A DNA stretch of 64,000 bases, from NCBI RefSeq assembly GCF_002192415.1, contig NZ_CP021780.1, positions 1,302,001 through 1,366,000 on the forward strand, given 5' to 3'. A program made the position numbers and the translations under genes. This DNA is from Paenibacillus donghaensis (GTDB lineage Bacteria; Bacillota; Bacilli; Paenibacillales; Paenibacillaceae). The notes below the pieces were generated by a model, which did no database searches, was not told the DNA's origin, and worked only from the letters and a program-made list of their open reading frames with translations. Of the stretch, positions 34,113 to 43,860 are shown piece by piece. The stretch's first letter is position 1, and each line of letters begins with the position of its first letter.

Positions 34113-36319
34113 ATGAGCGTGCAAATGGAGCATTTGGACCGGGGGCTGGCGGCAGTCTGCACTTCCGAGGGAATATTTATCAGCTGGCGGCTTTTGGGGC
34201 AGGAGGTGACCGCTGCTTCAGACCGCGGCCTAACCGGTGCGGATTTCCGCTTGTACCGCAACGGTTTGCTTGTGGCGGAGATCGGCGACAGCACCAATTA
34301 TCTGGATAAAGCCGGCACCCGGGAATCGGACTATTCGGTGGCAGCAGTGATTAACGGGGAGGAACAGGACCGGAGCACCGAAATCCGTCCGTGGGAAACC
34401 CCCTATCTGGAAATTCCGCTGCAGAAGCCGGCGGACGGGGTTACGCCCGTGGGTCAGTCCTATACATACAGTGCCAATGACATGAGTGTGGGCGACGTGG
34501 ACGGCGATGGGGAATACGAATATATCGTCAAATGGGACCCGTCCAACTCCAAGGATGTCTCTCATATTGGCTATACGGGGAATGTCTATCTGGACTGTTA
34601 CAAGCTAGACGGCACACTGTTGTACCGGATTGATCTGGGGGTCAATATCCGGGCGGGTGCCCATTACACCCAGTTCCTGGTTTATGACTTCGACGGGGAC
34701 GGCAAGGCGGAGCTGGTGTTCAAGACGGCGCCGGGCACCCGGGTGATCCGGTATCGGGACGGCTCTCCCGTCTCCGAAGCCTTCATCACCCTGCTGCCGG
34801 AGGATGCGGAGGCTGGATACAGCCATAATGATGATTACCGCATGAGCAGCGTCGATTATGCGGAGCATGTGGTGGATATGTTCCAGAGCTGGCACAAGCA
34901 CGAGGAGGTGGTGGCCGGGCGCTGGCCGGCTACGCTGGAGGAGTGCTTCGGCATTGCCCCTAAATATGCCTATCCGCTCTCCCGGGAGGATGCGGTGCGC
35001 CTGGCAGATTATTTCCTGGATATGTATGCACCCGGAAGAAGCGAGCACAACAAGCTGCGCCAATTCGAGGGCTTTATTCTGAAAGGACCGGAGTACCTCA
35101 GCGTCTTCCGTGGCGAAACGGGAGAAGAGCTTGCGACGGTCCGCTACAAGCCGGGACGCCATGACGACGGGCTCATGTGGGGGACTATTCATGGAATCGC
35201 ATCGAGCCGGGAAACCGGGTGGACCGCTTCCTAGCGGGGGTGGCCTATCTGGACGGCTGCAAGCCCTATGCGTTGTTTGCCCGCGGGTATTACACCCGGG
35301 CCACCATGGCCGCTTACAGCTGGGACGGACGGGAACTGAAGGAGATATGGTACACCGACAGCGGCTGGGTCACCATGAACAATCCATTCCGGGATACGCT
35401 GCACCTGCAGGACGGCCGGAATCCCGGCTTCGGCGGGCTGGCCAAGCAGGGCGCCCATGCACTGTCCACCGCCGACGTTGACGGGGACGGCTGCCAGGAA
35501 ATCGTCTACGGGTCGGCCACCATTGACCATGACGGCAGCATCCTGTACAGCTCCGGGGGTATTCTGCCGGAGGGGAGCGTGGTTCCAGGGGAGTACGCCA
35601 AGTTGGGCCACGGGGATGCCTTGCATGTGGCGGTCATCGATCCCGACCGGGACGGTCTCCAGATTTATATGGTCCATGAGGAGGGCATTCATGGCCCATA
35701 TGGATATACCTTGCGGGATGCAGCTACTGGAGAGGTGCTGTACGGCGCCTTTGCCAAGGAGGATGTGGGCCGGGGCATGATCGGCAAAGTGGATCCGGAG
35801 GTGCCGGGGCTGCAAACCTGGTGCAGCGAAAGCCACCTGGCACATGAGCCATCCCGGGGGTTGCGCTCGGCCAAGGGCGAGAGACTGGATGAGCGGGCTC
35901 CCGGCACCAACATGAGCATCAAGTGGGCGGCAGACATGACCACCCAGTTCATCAGCGGCACTTTTGACGAACCGGTTGCCATTGAAGACTGGAAGCGGGG
36001 CCGGCTGCTGACGGCCGAAGGCACGCGCTCCAACAACGGCACCAAGGGCAATCCCTGCCTGGTGGCGGATCTGTTCGGGGATTGGCGGGAGGAACTGGTT
36101 GTGCGTACGGCGGACAGCGAGGCCATCCGCATCTACATGAGCACGGAGGTGACGGACCGGAAGCTGTACACCCTGATGCACGATCCCCAGTACCGAACAG
36201 GGGTAGCCTGGCAGAACGTGGTGTATAACCAGCCCTGCTACACCAGCTTCTATCTGGGCACGGATATGAACTGGTCCAAGGTTCCGGTTCCAGATCTCTC
36301 GTTCAGAAGTGAGAAGTAA
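34113..36319 (+). pseudogene. PL11 rhamnogalacturonan lyase (YesW/YesX-like), frameshifted
   Basis: Starts at an ATG after ACGGAGGAGGATC. The first frame (to 35234) has PL11 segments such as YSANDMSVGDVDGDGEYEYI, VKWDPSNSKD and FLVYDFDGDGKAELVFKTAP. The second frame (from 35177) continues with DYSWNRIEPGNRVDRFLAGV, HALSTADVDGDGCQEIVYGS and PEVPGLQTW. At 35175-35180 one G is missing from a G run: TGG-GGG-GAC would restore DGLMWGDYSWN. The restored protein has about 735 residues, with Asp-rich calcium-binding loops and no signal peptide, like the intracellular exo-acting YesX. It cleaves the rhamnose-galacturonate backbone of pectin. A GH2 gene follows after 26 bases. Confidence 0.9.
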
Positions 36320-36345
36320 GGTGAATCGGACAGGAGGGTACAGAC

Positions 36346-39300
36346 ATGAATCAGAATTTGACCAAGTCCCAGATATATAACTTCAATTACGAGTGGAAGT
36401 TTAAGCTTGCAGATGCTTTTCCTCTGGCGGATGCAGTGGAGGCCTGGAGAGACGGCGCAGGCAGTTTTTTTTATGAGAAGGAATACAATGAACAGGATTG
36501 GGCAACGGTGGGCGTTCCCCATACCTATAATGATCAGGATCTGTTTGTGGCCCGGATCAAGGATGCTGGCAGTGGTCAGAAAAGAACCTTCTCCTTTTAC
36601 CGGAAATGGTTCCGGCTCCCCCCGTTCCATAACGGAAAAAAAGTGCTGATCGAGTTCGAAGGCATCCGGCAGACGTGTTACTTGTATATCAACGGAAAGA
36701 TGGCAGGGTATTACGAAGCCGGCATTGTGCCCTTCGCCTTTGACTTAACGCCTTATATTGAATATGACGGGGACAATCTCATTGCTGTGGCAACCGACAA
36801 TACTTCAACCAGGGATCTCGATTATTTTGTAGCGGAGACGCCGAATCACCCGGAGGCGGTACCCGGTGCGTTCATGGATTCCTTGACAGAGCTGGAAAGT
36901 ATTCCGCAATCCATAAGAGGAGTCCGATACTTCTGGAATTGCAATGATTTTAATCCCTCGGTCGGTGGCTTATCCAGAAATATAAGTCTTCATGTGAAGC
37001 CGAAGCTGTATATCACACTCCCCATCTACAGCAATTTGCAGACAAAAGGGGTTTATATCTATGGTACGGATTATGATATTCAACACAAACAAGCAGTTAT
37101 CCATTCCCAGGCAGAAATAAGAAACGAAACCGGCTGTGGCAAGTCTGTCATCCTGGATAGCGTCATCTATGACCATCAAGGAAAAGAAATAGGCCGCATC
37201 TCCTCCGGTCTGACCTTGATTCCCGCCGCCCAACTGCCCGCATGTCCTCCATTGTCGATTACGCCGGTGGATGCTTACAGAAAAGAAGGGGAGAGGTATC
37301 TGCCGCAGCTTGAGGAAGAAGTAGAGCCAACCCTAACAAACTCCGTTGAAGTCACAATTGTGAAGCATTCCGCCTTGGTTTCTGGGCTTCGGTTCTGGTC
37401 GCCGGACGACCCGTATCTATATACGATTCACACTGAGCTCAAATTGGATGGGGAAGTACTTGATACAACAATTACGCAGACGGGCTTCAGAAAGGTTTCT
37501 TATGATGCGGATCATGGGTTGATGATCAACGACAACCAGGTCTGGCTTACTGGGTATGCGCAGCGTTCCTCCAATGAATGGGCAGCCATCGGTATTGCCC
37601 CGGATTGGCTCAGAGATATGGATGCCAAGCTGGTCCGCGAAAGCAACGCCAACCATATCCGGTTTATGCATGTGGCGGCAAGCCCCGCGGATATCCGCTC
37701 CTGCGACCGTTACGGGGTCGTTTGCACACAACCGGCAGGCGATAAGGAACATGAAAATACGGGCAGACAATGGGATCAGCGGATGGAAGTCATGCGGGAT
37801 ATCATGATTTACTTTAAAAACAATCCATCTATCCTGTTCTGGGAGGCGGGCAATAACTCCATCAACAAGGAACATATGCGCGAAATGCGCCTGCTAAAGG
37901 AAAAGCTTGATCCTGACGGCGGCAGATTTATGGGCTGCCGTACCCTGAACACGGATGAAGTCGTCCAAGAAGCGGAATATGTAGGAACCATGTTAAACCG
38001 TCATGCCGGCCGCTTCCAATCCGAGAAAATGCCTGTAACGGAGACGGAATATCTGCGCGAGGAAGCGCCAAGGCGGGTCTGGGATGATTTTTCCCCGCCG
38101 GATTATGACTATGATAATCTCTGGCTTGGCTTGGGCGGGAGGAAGCAGCCGGGGGGCGACTGCCATGATTTGACCTCAGAGGACCTTGCCTTGTATGCGG
38201 CCAGAGGATATGCCGAGTTTTTCAATGACCGCATCGGGGGAGCCTCCGCCAAGAATTTCTACGCTGCAGCCGCTGCCTTATGCTGGACGGATTCTGCCCA
38301 ACATGGAAGGCAGGCGGCTTCAGAGAATGCCAGAATGAGTGGGCGGGTAGACCCTGTGCGCATCAAAAAGCAGAGCTTTGAGGTATTCCGTACTATCCAG
38401 TCACCCGTTCCCATGGTCAAGATCATCGGTCACTGGAGTTATCCCCAGGTAGGTGGAAGCAATTACCGCTATGCGTTGAAGGAATTTGACGGGACGTACT
38501 GGAGGAAGACCGGGGAGTACAGCTTCCGCAATCCAAAGGATAAGACCCTGTATGTGCTGGGCAGCTACTCCATAGCGAGAGTGGAGCTGTTCATTAACGG
38601 CAAACCGGCAGGGGTCTGCGATAAACCTGTGGATACGTTTGTGTTTCCCTTCGAGCATATGGATATCACCCAATCCGGAGTCATTACGGCAAAGGCTTAT
38701 GATTATCAAGGAAATCAGGTAGCAGTGGACACTATTGAAACGGTATCTTCGCCTTCCAGGCTGAAGCTGACAGCCTTTACCGGGGACCGAGGACTGCTGG
38801 CTGATGGTGCGGATGTTGTTTATGTAGATGTTGAGGTTTTGGATGAAATGGGCCGTCTTGTCCCCCTTGCTTATGACCGGATCGATTTCAGCATCGAAGG
38901 GGAAGGGGTTTTCCTCGGAGGGTATAACAGCGGACGCTTCAACGGCTTTGGAAAAGAAGATAGCGTCATTCACCAAAATCACGTTTTTGCGGAATGCGGC
39001 AATAACCGGGTGTTCATCCGTTCTACAAGAAAAGCCGGCAACATCCGGCTGACTGCGCTGATGCAGGGGTTTCCCGAAGAGTCGGTTGTCATTCAAAGTT
39101 GTCCTGCCGATACCGGGGCGCTCTCCCTTGAACCCGGGCAATACCTGGCTCCGAACTATGATGTAGCTCCTGTGGCAAGCGGTTATCCTTTCAAGGCTAT
39201 TCCTGAGGCTGACGCGGCCAAATATGTGGCGGAGGACAAGGTCTATTGCAAGGTGCTGGTAGATGGGCAGGAGCCCGACACTCGCGGCATTCTAAGCATC

Positions 39301-39615
39301 TATGATCATGGCAGTATCTACAGTCCGATCCTGTTCATTCTGGAAAGGATCAAAAGTCAACGGCCTCAGTTATTTGATTATTCGTTTGATCCAGAGAAGG
39401 GGATCCTTACCCTGACTTCCGATGGTACTACTGTTACAGCGGAAAAAGGGCGCACGCACCTTCTAGTGAACGGGGAAGAGAATCTTCTGAACGGGGAGCC
39501 TTACATTCACAAGCAGACGTTTATAGTAGAGATTAATGCGGTGGTTTCTTATATCAAAGAGGTTGTCTCCTATTATGACGAGAAAGTGCGTGTATTCCGG
39601 ATCGAACTTCCTTAA
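36346..39615 (+). CDS. Glycoside hydrolase family 2 enzyme
   Basis: A 1089-residue cytoplasmic enzyme without signal peptide, ATG after GGAGGGTACAGAC. The sugar-binding jelly roll (about 1-215) has FYRKWFRLPP and YLYINGKMAGYYEAG. An Ig-like domain follows, then the TIM barrel. The likely acid/base Glu is about residue 500 in FWEAGNNS and the nucleophile about 566-568 in VTETEY. Ig-like C-terminal domains follow with VELFINGKPAG, as in DUF4982-type beta-galactosidases. Context with a PL11 lyase suggests trimming of pectic side chains, perhaps galactose-containing ones. The exact substrate is inferred. Confidence 0.85.
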   Translation: MNQNLTKSQIYNFNYEWKFKLADAFPLADAVEAWRDGAGSFFYEKEYNEQDWATVGVPHTYNDQDLFVARIKDAGSGQKRTFSFYRKWFRLPPFHNGKKVLIEFEGIRQTCYLYINGKMAGYYEAGIVPFAFDLTPYIEYDGDNLIAVATDNTSTRDLDYFVAETPNHPEAVPGAFMDSLTELESIPQSIRGVRYFWNCNDFNPSVGGLSRNISLHVKPKLYITLPIYSNLQTKGVYIYGTDYDIQHKQAVIHSQAEIRNETGCGKSVILDSVIYDHQGKEIGRISSGLTLIPAAQLPACPPLSITPVDAYRKEGERYLPQLEEEVEPTLTNSVEVTIVKHSALVSGLRFWSPDDPYLYTIHTELKLDGEVLDTTITQTGFRKVSYDADHGLMINDNQVWLTGYAQRSSNEWAAIGIAPDWLRDMDAKLVRESNANHIRFMHVAASPADIRSCDRYGVVCTQPAGDKEHENTGRQWDQRMEVMRDIMIYFKNNPSILFWEAGNNSINKEHMREMRLLKEKLDPDGGRFMGCRTLNTDEVVQEAEYVGTMLNRHAGRFQSEKMPVTETEYLREEAPRRVWDDFSPPDYDYDNLWLGLGGRKQPGGDCHDLTSEDLALYAARGYAEFFNDRIGGASAKNFYAAAAALCWTDSAQHGRQAASENARMSGRVDPVRIKKQSFEVFRTIQSPVPMVKIIGHWSYPQVGGSNYRYALKEFDGTYWRKTGEYSFRNPKDKTLYVLGSYSIARVELFINGKPAGVCDKPVDTFVFPFEHMDITQSGVITAKAYDYQGNQVAVDTIETVSSPSRLKLTAFTGDRGLLADGADVVYVDVEVLDEMGRLVPLAYDRIDFSIEGEGVFLGGYNSGRFNGFGKEDSVIHQNHVFAECGNNRVFIRSTRKAGNIRLTALMQGFPEESVVIQSCPADTGALSLEPGQYLAPNYDVAPVASGYPFKAIPEADAAKYVAEDKVYCKVLVDGQEPDTRGILSIYDHGSIYSPILFILERIKSQRPQLFDYSFDPEKGILTLTSDGTTVTAEKGRTHLLVNGEENLLNGEPYIHKQTFIVEINAVVSYIKEVVSYYDEKVRVFRIELP

Positions 39616-39646
39616 AAAGAGCTGACCAGATGATCTTTCCATGACT

Positions 39647-39684
39647 AAGGCCATTCTCCGTTGCTTCCGGAGAATGGCCTTTTT
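39647..39684 (+). terminator. Terminator of the lyase/GH2 operon
   Basis: AAGGCCATTCTCCG at 39647 pairs perfectly with CGGAGAATGGCCTT, followed by TTT. It separates the convergent GH2 and TetR genes. Confidence 0.88.
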
Positions 39685-39695
39685 CTACTATTCCT

Positions 39696-40361
39696 TTAGC
39701 CGCTATGATTTGGAAACAACGAGCCGACAATCAAAGACAACGTCTGCTTGTATACGGCATAGGCTGCTTGTACATCTCCCAAGTGTCCTCCCATGTAAAG
39801 ATGAATGACGCCATGGAGCGAGGCCCAAAATATGCGGATAACGGATTCGGTGTCGTATTGGCCGGGAATTAGTCCTTGCTCTTGCGCGTTGCTGATCACG
39901 GTCAATAATTGACTCATGGCCGTTACGGTACCGCGCATGCTTTCCTCGTCCGGTTTGAAATCTGCGAAAGCGCCCCCGAACATCAGTTTATAATAGCTGC
40001 AGTAGTGCTGCCCGAATTGCCAAAAGGTTTCGCCAAAATTCAGCAAATGCTGTGCCGGATCAGCAGCTTGCGGCGTCCTCTCGAATTCGTTAGCGAGGAG
40101 CTTGCAACCGTCCAGATACAACTGCTGGGCCAAGCCCTCTTTATTGACAAACAAGTTGTAAATGATTTTTGTCGAGCAATTCATTTTTTGGGATACTTTG
40201 CGCACCGTAACGGCTTCCGGGCCCTCTTCCTGTAAGAGCGTTGCCGCAGCATCAACAACGAGCTTGCGGAGATTTTCAGTATTTTGCATGCGAGCTTCTT
40301 GGTAGGTTTTCAACTTTCGTGTGTTCGTATTGGAGGAGGCATCTTGGTCGCTCATAATCAT
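39696..40361 (-). CDS. TetR-family regulator
   Basis: A 221-residue minus-strand repressor. The N-terminal helix-turn-helix has EGPEAVTVRKVSQKMNCSTK and IIYNLFVNKEGLAQQLY, the standard TetR recognition helix pattern. The C-terminal part is helical and of the ligand-binding WHG-like type (FWASLHGVIHLYMGG). It is divergent from the SDR-MDR-SMP30 operon; the 274-base gap holds two palindromes that are plausible operators. The inducer is unknown. Confidence 0.93.
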   Translation of the reverse strand: MIMSDQDASSNTNTRKLKTYQEARMQNTENLRKLVVDAAATLLQEEGPEAVTVRKVSQKMNCSTKIIYNLFVNKEGLAQQLYLDGCKLLANEFERTPQAADPAQHLLNFGETFWQFGQHYCSYYKLMFGGAFADFKPDEESMRGTVTAMSQLLTVISNAQEQGLIPGQYDTESVIRIFWASLHGVIHLYMGGHLGDVQAAYAVYKQTLSLIVGSLFPNHSG

Positions 40362-40514
40362 CCACCTTTGGTTATCGTGTTTTCTTCAGGAAACAAAGTT
40401 TCCGACTCTCTTAGCAGGAATTGTATACAGTTGTCCTTCACTTGTCAATAAAACGATGGAGGCTCAAAGATCATATTGACTTTCTGAAATTAAGTGGATA
40501 CAATGATACCAATT

Positions 40515-40604
40515 GGAAACACTGTTACCATAATGCTCGGAAATTCTTAACTTTCATGAGAATCGAAAATGACTTCTGAGCAATGGTAACGGTGTTTCTA
40601 TAAT
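40515..40604 (+). promoter_or_regulatory. Pair of TetR-type operators and a -10 box
   Basis: GGAAACACTGTTACC (40515-40529) and GGTAACGGTGTTTCT (40585-40599) are each nearly palindromic and are inverted copies of each other, 70 bases apart start to start. The second runs into TATAAT at 40599-40604, about 30 bases before the SDR start, so binding would block this promoter. The first may serve the divergent regulator gene. Confidence 0.65.
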
Positions 40605-40635
40605 ATAACATAGTATCGAAAAGGAGAGCAGCAGT

Positions 40636-41481
40636 ATGACAAATAAGGGGAAATGGGCGCTCGTCACGGGAGCTTCTTCCGGTATTGGAGAGCAATTCGC
40701 GAGACAACTGGCCAAACAAGGCAGCCATTTGGTACTCGTCGCCCGATCGGAGAGCAAGCTTGAGAGCCTGGCATCAGAGCTCAGAAAGATGCATGGCATC
40801 AAAGCTGAGGTTATCTCTATGGATCTTTCGAAAGAGGGCGCGCCCAGCGAGTTATATCAGAAATGTCGACTTTTGAAAGTGGATATCGAACTGCTGATCA
40901 ACAATGCAGGCTTTGCTACACATGGTTTGTTTGAACAAGTGTCAGGTGAGCGTCAACATGAAGAGGTTATGCTCAATGTCGCCGCTGTTGTTGATATGAC
41001 CCACTTGTTCTTACCGGACATGTTGCGCAGAAGCTCAGGTGCAGTTATCAATGTTGCCTCAACCGCCGGATTTCAACCACTTCCCTATATGGCCGTATAT
41101 GGGGCAACGAAAGCTTTCGTCCTGTCGTTTACTCAAGCGTTATGGTTTGAAAACCGCAACCGCGGCATAAAATTCTTTGCACTTTGTCCCGGTTCGACGG
41201 ACACCAGTTTCTTTAATGTCGTAGGAGCGGAAGAAGCCTCCGTCGGAAAGAAAGACACGCCAGAAAGAGTCGTAGAGGTTGCACTTCGCGCGTTGAAGGA
41301 AGGGAAAGTGTATGTCGTTCCGGGTGTACAGAATTATCTAGGGGCGCAGTTAACGCGTTTCATTACACGAAAGCAAGGTCTTCGGCTTGTTGGAAGCATG
41401 CTTCGTCCGCGTGAAGGATACAGCAGCAATAATAAGAATCCGGGTAATCAATCTGATCTTGCAGGGAGGACAATACGATGA
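40636..41481 (+). CDS. SDR-family oxidoreductase (YqjQ/DltE-like)
   Basis: A 281-residue short-chain dehydrogenase, ATG after AAAAGGAGAGC. It has the cofactor motif LVTGASSGIGEQFARQLA, LINNAGFATHG, catalytic Ser in INVASTAGF and the YGATK Tyr-Lys pair. The sequence with LVLVARSESKLESLASEL is typical of the classical DltE/YqjQ subgroup with NADP preference. It is first in an operon with the MDR gene (ATGA overlap) and the SMP-30-like gene, divergent from the TetR gene. Confidence 0.92.
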   Translation: MTNKGKWALVTGASSGIGEQFARQLAKQGSHLVLVARSESKLESLASELRKMHGIKAEVISMDLSKEGAPSELYQKCRLLKVDIELLINNAGFATHGLFEQVSGERQHEEVMLNVAAVVDMTHLFLPDMLRRSSGAVINVASTAGFQPLPYMAVYGATKAFVLSFTQALWFENRNRGIKFFALCPGSTDTSFFNVVGAEEASVGKKDTPERVVEVALRALKEGKVYVVPGVQNYLGAQLTRFITRKQGLRLVGSMLRPREGYSSNNKNPGNQSDLAGRTIR

Positions 41482-42488
41482 AAGCTATACAACTGACAAA
41501 CGGCTTCGGCTTTGAGGAATTAACCATGACGGAACTCGACAAACCAACGCCAGGCCCTAAGGAGGTGCTGATCCGCATGAGGGCAGCTTCTCTCAATTAT
41601 CGGGATCTAGTGGTCCTCAGCGGATTAATGCCGATCGAAGTCAAATTCCCCTTCATTCCATTATCAGACGGAGCGGGAGAAATTGTAGTCATTGGCCAAG
41701 GAGTAACTAGGTTTCAGGTCGGACAAAGAGTAGCAGGTAATTTTCAACAGCGCTTCATTGGCGGCAACCCAAGACCAGGGGTGTTAGAAGAAAGTCTGGG
41801 AGGTCCGTTGAACGGAGTGGCGGCCGAGTATGTCGTTCTACATGAAGAAGGAGTCGTCCCTATTCCCGATCACCTTACTTATGAAGAGGCCTCCACCCTG
41901 CCGATCGCGGCATTAACCGCATGGAGCATGCTCATCGAATACGGTGGTTTGCAAGCAGGTGATACCGTGCTGCTGCAAGGAACAGGCGGTGTCTCCATCT
42001 TCGGGCTTCAATTCTCGCTTATGGCCGGAGCACGAGTCATCATCACGTCGAGCAGTAACGACAAGCTGGAACGAGCAAAAGCTCTTGGCGCATGGCAAAC
42101 GATCAACTATTCGGAGGTTCCTGATTGGGATAAGGCAGCGTTAGAGCTGACTGGCGGCGTCGACCATGTTCTGGATGTTGGAGGAGCGGCAACGATGGGG
42201 AAATCCATAAATGCACTTCGCACTGGAGGGACCGTGAGTATGGTCGGGTTCTTATCGGGCTTGACCATTCCAGAATACGATGTCTCCAGCATCTTGCAGA
42301 AAGCCGCAACGGTTCGCGGAAGTCAAGTCGGCAACCGGGATCACTTTGAAAAGATGAATCGAGCGATTGCCCATCATCGTTTACATCCCGTCATCGACCG
42401 TGTATTCCCTCTAGATCGAATTGGAGAAGCATTCGCGCTCTTGGCTGAAGGAAAGCAATATTTTGGTAAAATCGTAGTCCAAATCTAA
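41478..42488 (+). CDS. MDR-family NAD(P)-dependent alcohol dehydrogenase/quinone-reductase-like
   Basis: A 336-residue medium-chain dehydrogenase whose ATG overlaps the SDR stop (ATGA). It has the N-terminal GroES-like fold with RMRAASLNYRDLVVL and PLSDGAGEIVVIGQGV, then the nucleotide-binding motif LLQGTGGVSIFGLQFSLMAG. The Cys residues of zinc-dependent family members are missing, so it is probably zinc-free. It likely works with the SDR on the same small-molecule pathway. The substrate is unknown. Confidence 0.92.
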   Translation: MKAIQLTNGFGFEELTMTELDKPTPGPKEVLIRMRAASLNYRDLVVLSGLMPIEVKFPFIPLSDGAGEIVVIGQGVTRFQVGQRVAGNFQQRFIGGNPRPGVLEESLGGPLNGVAAEYVVLHEEGVVPIPDHLTYEEASTLPIAALTAWSMLIEYGGLQAGDTVLLQGTGGVSIFGLQFSLMAGARVIITSSSNDKLERAKALGAWQTINYSEVPDWDKAALELTGGVDHVLDVGGAATMGKSINALRTGGTVSMVGFLSGLTIPEYDVSSILQKAATVRGSQVGNRDHFEKMNRAIAHHRLHPVIDRVFPLDRIGEAFALLAEGKQYFGKIVVQI

Positions 42489-42519
42489 AATCTCTCAAAA
42501 TGACATAGGAGGCTCTCTA

Positions 42520-43683
42520 ATGCCCAATAAACCAGTTAGCTCCGTTAAATCTACTGAAGGCGTGAATCGTCCTAAACGCTCACTGCGTGCTAGGATATGC
42601 AGATGGGGTCTATCACTGCTCACGGTGCTCGTTCTAGGATTACTCGTTTTCTTACTTTTTCCTTCACCGATCAAACCGGCAAAATGGTCCGCACCGACGG
42701 CTCCCTCTTTTGAGGAAGAGGGTCCGTGGAAACAGAACAACAAACTCAGCTCGGCTCAGCTTGTTACTGATGCCCCTCAATTCCCGGAATTCATTACATT
42801 CGATAAAGAAGGCCAGCTATTTACAGGAGATGCAGACGGGAAAATTTACAAGGTTCCTTTCGATACAGAGGGCAATCCGCAAAAAGCCCAACTGTTTGCA
42901 GACACCAAAGGAACGCCTAATGGGCTTATATTCGATGCCAAAGGCGATTTGATCGTTACGGATGTCAAGAGGGGACTGCTGTCTATAAACCCATCCGGGA
43001 GCATAGAGGTATTGGCCGATCAAGTGGACGGCAAGCCGATCTATTTAGCTAATGAGCTTGATATTGCCAAGGACGGCTCCATTTATTTCTCCGATACTTC
43101 GAATTATGGTAGCGTGACCTTCAAAGAAATTGCCGAGAACAAGCCGCATGGACGCTTGCTGAAGTACGATCCAATGACCAAGAAGACGACCGTCCTGTTA
43201 GAAGGCCTCTATTTTGCAAACGGGGTTGCCTTGTCCGCGGATGAAGATTTTGTGCTTGTGGCGGAATCGTATCATTATCAGTTGACCAGATACTGGCTCA
43301 AAGGACCGAAGAAAGGTACATCTGATATTTTCGCAGACAATCTCGCAGGCTTTCCAGACAACATTACGCGTGATGACCAAGGTCATTTCTGGGTCGGTAT
43401 CTTCACGACTCGCCTTTCTTTTGTAGATCAGATGCATAGCAACCCTTGGTTGGCCAGTACCATGGCCAAAGTGCCGCAGTCGCTGCTTAGCGGCGCAAGC
43501 GCACCGGCGAAGCATGGGCTCGCTGCGGAGTTCAGTCCGCAGGGAGAGCTTATCGGAAGCTGGCATGATCCGGTAGGCAAACTGTATGGCGTAACTACGG
43601 CTGTAAGCCATAACGGATATTTATATATAGGAACGGCACCTGGGGGCAGCAAGGGCGTTCATCGCGTGCTTTTAACAAAATAA
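42520..43683 (+). CDS. SMP-30/strictosidine-synthase-like beta-propeller protein, membrane-anchored
   Basis: A 387-residue protein starting at an ATG after AGGAGGCTC. Residues about 29-48 form a membrane segment (LSLLTVLVLGLLVFLLF) after a basic start, so the rest is probably outside the cell. The propeller region has FITFDKEGQLFTGDADGKIY, GLIFDAKGDLIVTD and YLANELDIAKDGSIYFSDTS, as in gluconolactonase/strictosidine-synthase-like proteins. It is last in the TetR-controlled operon. A lactonase or esterase role is possible but not shown. Confidence 0.86.
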   Translation: MPNKPVSSVKSTEGVNRPKRSLRARICRWGLSLLTVLVLGLLVFLLFPSPIKPAKWSAPTAPSFEEEGPWKQNNKLSSAQLVTDAPQFPEFITFDKEGQLFTGDADGKIYKVPFDTEGNPQKAQLFADTKGTPNGLIFDAKGDLIVTDVKRGLLSINPSGSIEVLADQVDGKPIYLANELDIAKDGSIYFSDTSNYGSVTFKEIAENKPHGRLLKYDPMTKKTTVLLEGLYFANGVALSADEDFVLVAESYHYQLTRYWLKGPKKGTSDIFADNLAGFPDNITRDDQGHFWVGIFTTRLSFVDQMHSNPWLASTMAKVPQSLLSGASAPAKHGLAAEFSPQGELIGSWHDPVGKLYGVTTAVSHNGYLYIGTAPGGSKGVHRVLLTK

Positions 43684-43707
43684 GGTTGGAATCTGGGAGG
43701 GTGCAAA

Positions 43708-43764
43708 ATGAATCTGGATGATTTGGAGATTAACCGCTGGGGCCGTCTTGATATGTCCAAATAG
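43708..43764 (+). CDS. 18-codon open frame with a good ribosome-binding site
   Basis: An ATG preceded by GGGAGGGTGC opens a frame of 18 codons (begins MNLDDLEINRW) ending at TAG 43762, right before a terminator. It may be the surviving 5' end of a lost gene or a short peptide. There is no recognisable product. Confidence 0.25.
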   Translation: MNLDDLEINRWGRLDMSK

Positions 43765-43768
43765 TAAT

Positions 43769-43809
43769 AAAAGATCCGCCCCAGATTTGGGAACGGATCT
43801 TTTGTTTTT
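43769..43809. terminator. Bidirectional terminator between SMP-30-like and aldolase genes
   Basis: AAAAGATCCG at 43769 pairs with CGGATCTTTT at 43794, followed by GTTTTT on the plus strand. The stem's own A run gives T residues on the minus strand, so it can serve both converging genes. Confidence 0.85.
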
Positions 43810-43815
43810 CCATAA

Positions 43816-43847
43816 CGGCCCCTGGGCTTTTTATAGCTCAGGGGTCG
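43816..43847 (-). terminator. Second hairpin downstream of the aldolase gene
   Basis: CGGCCCCTG at 43816 pairs with CAGGGGTCG (one G-T pair). It lacks a clear T run and may assist the neighbouring terminator. Confidence 0.4.
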
Positions 43848-43860
43848 TGCTATTTCTCCC

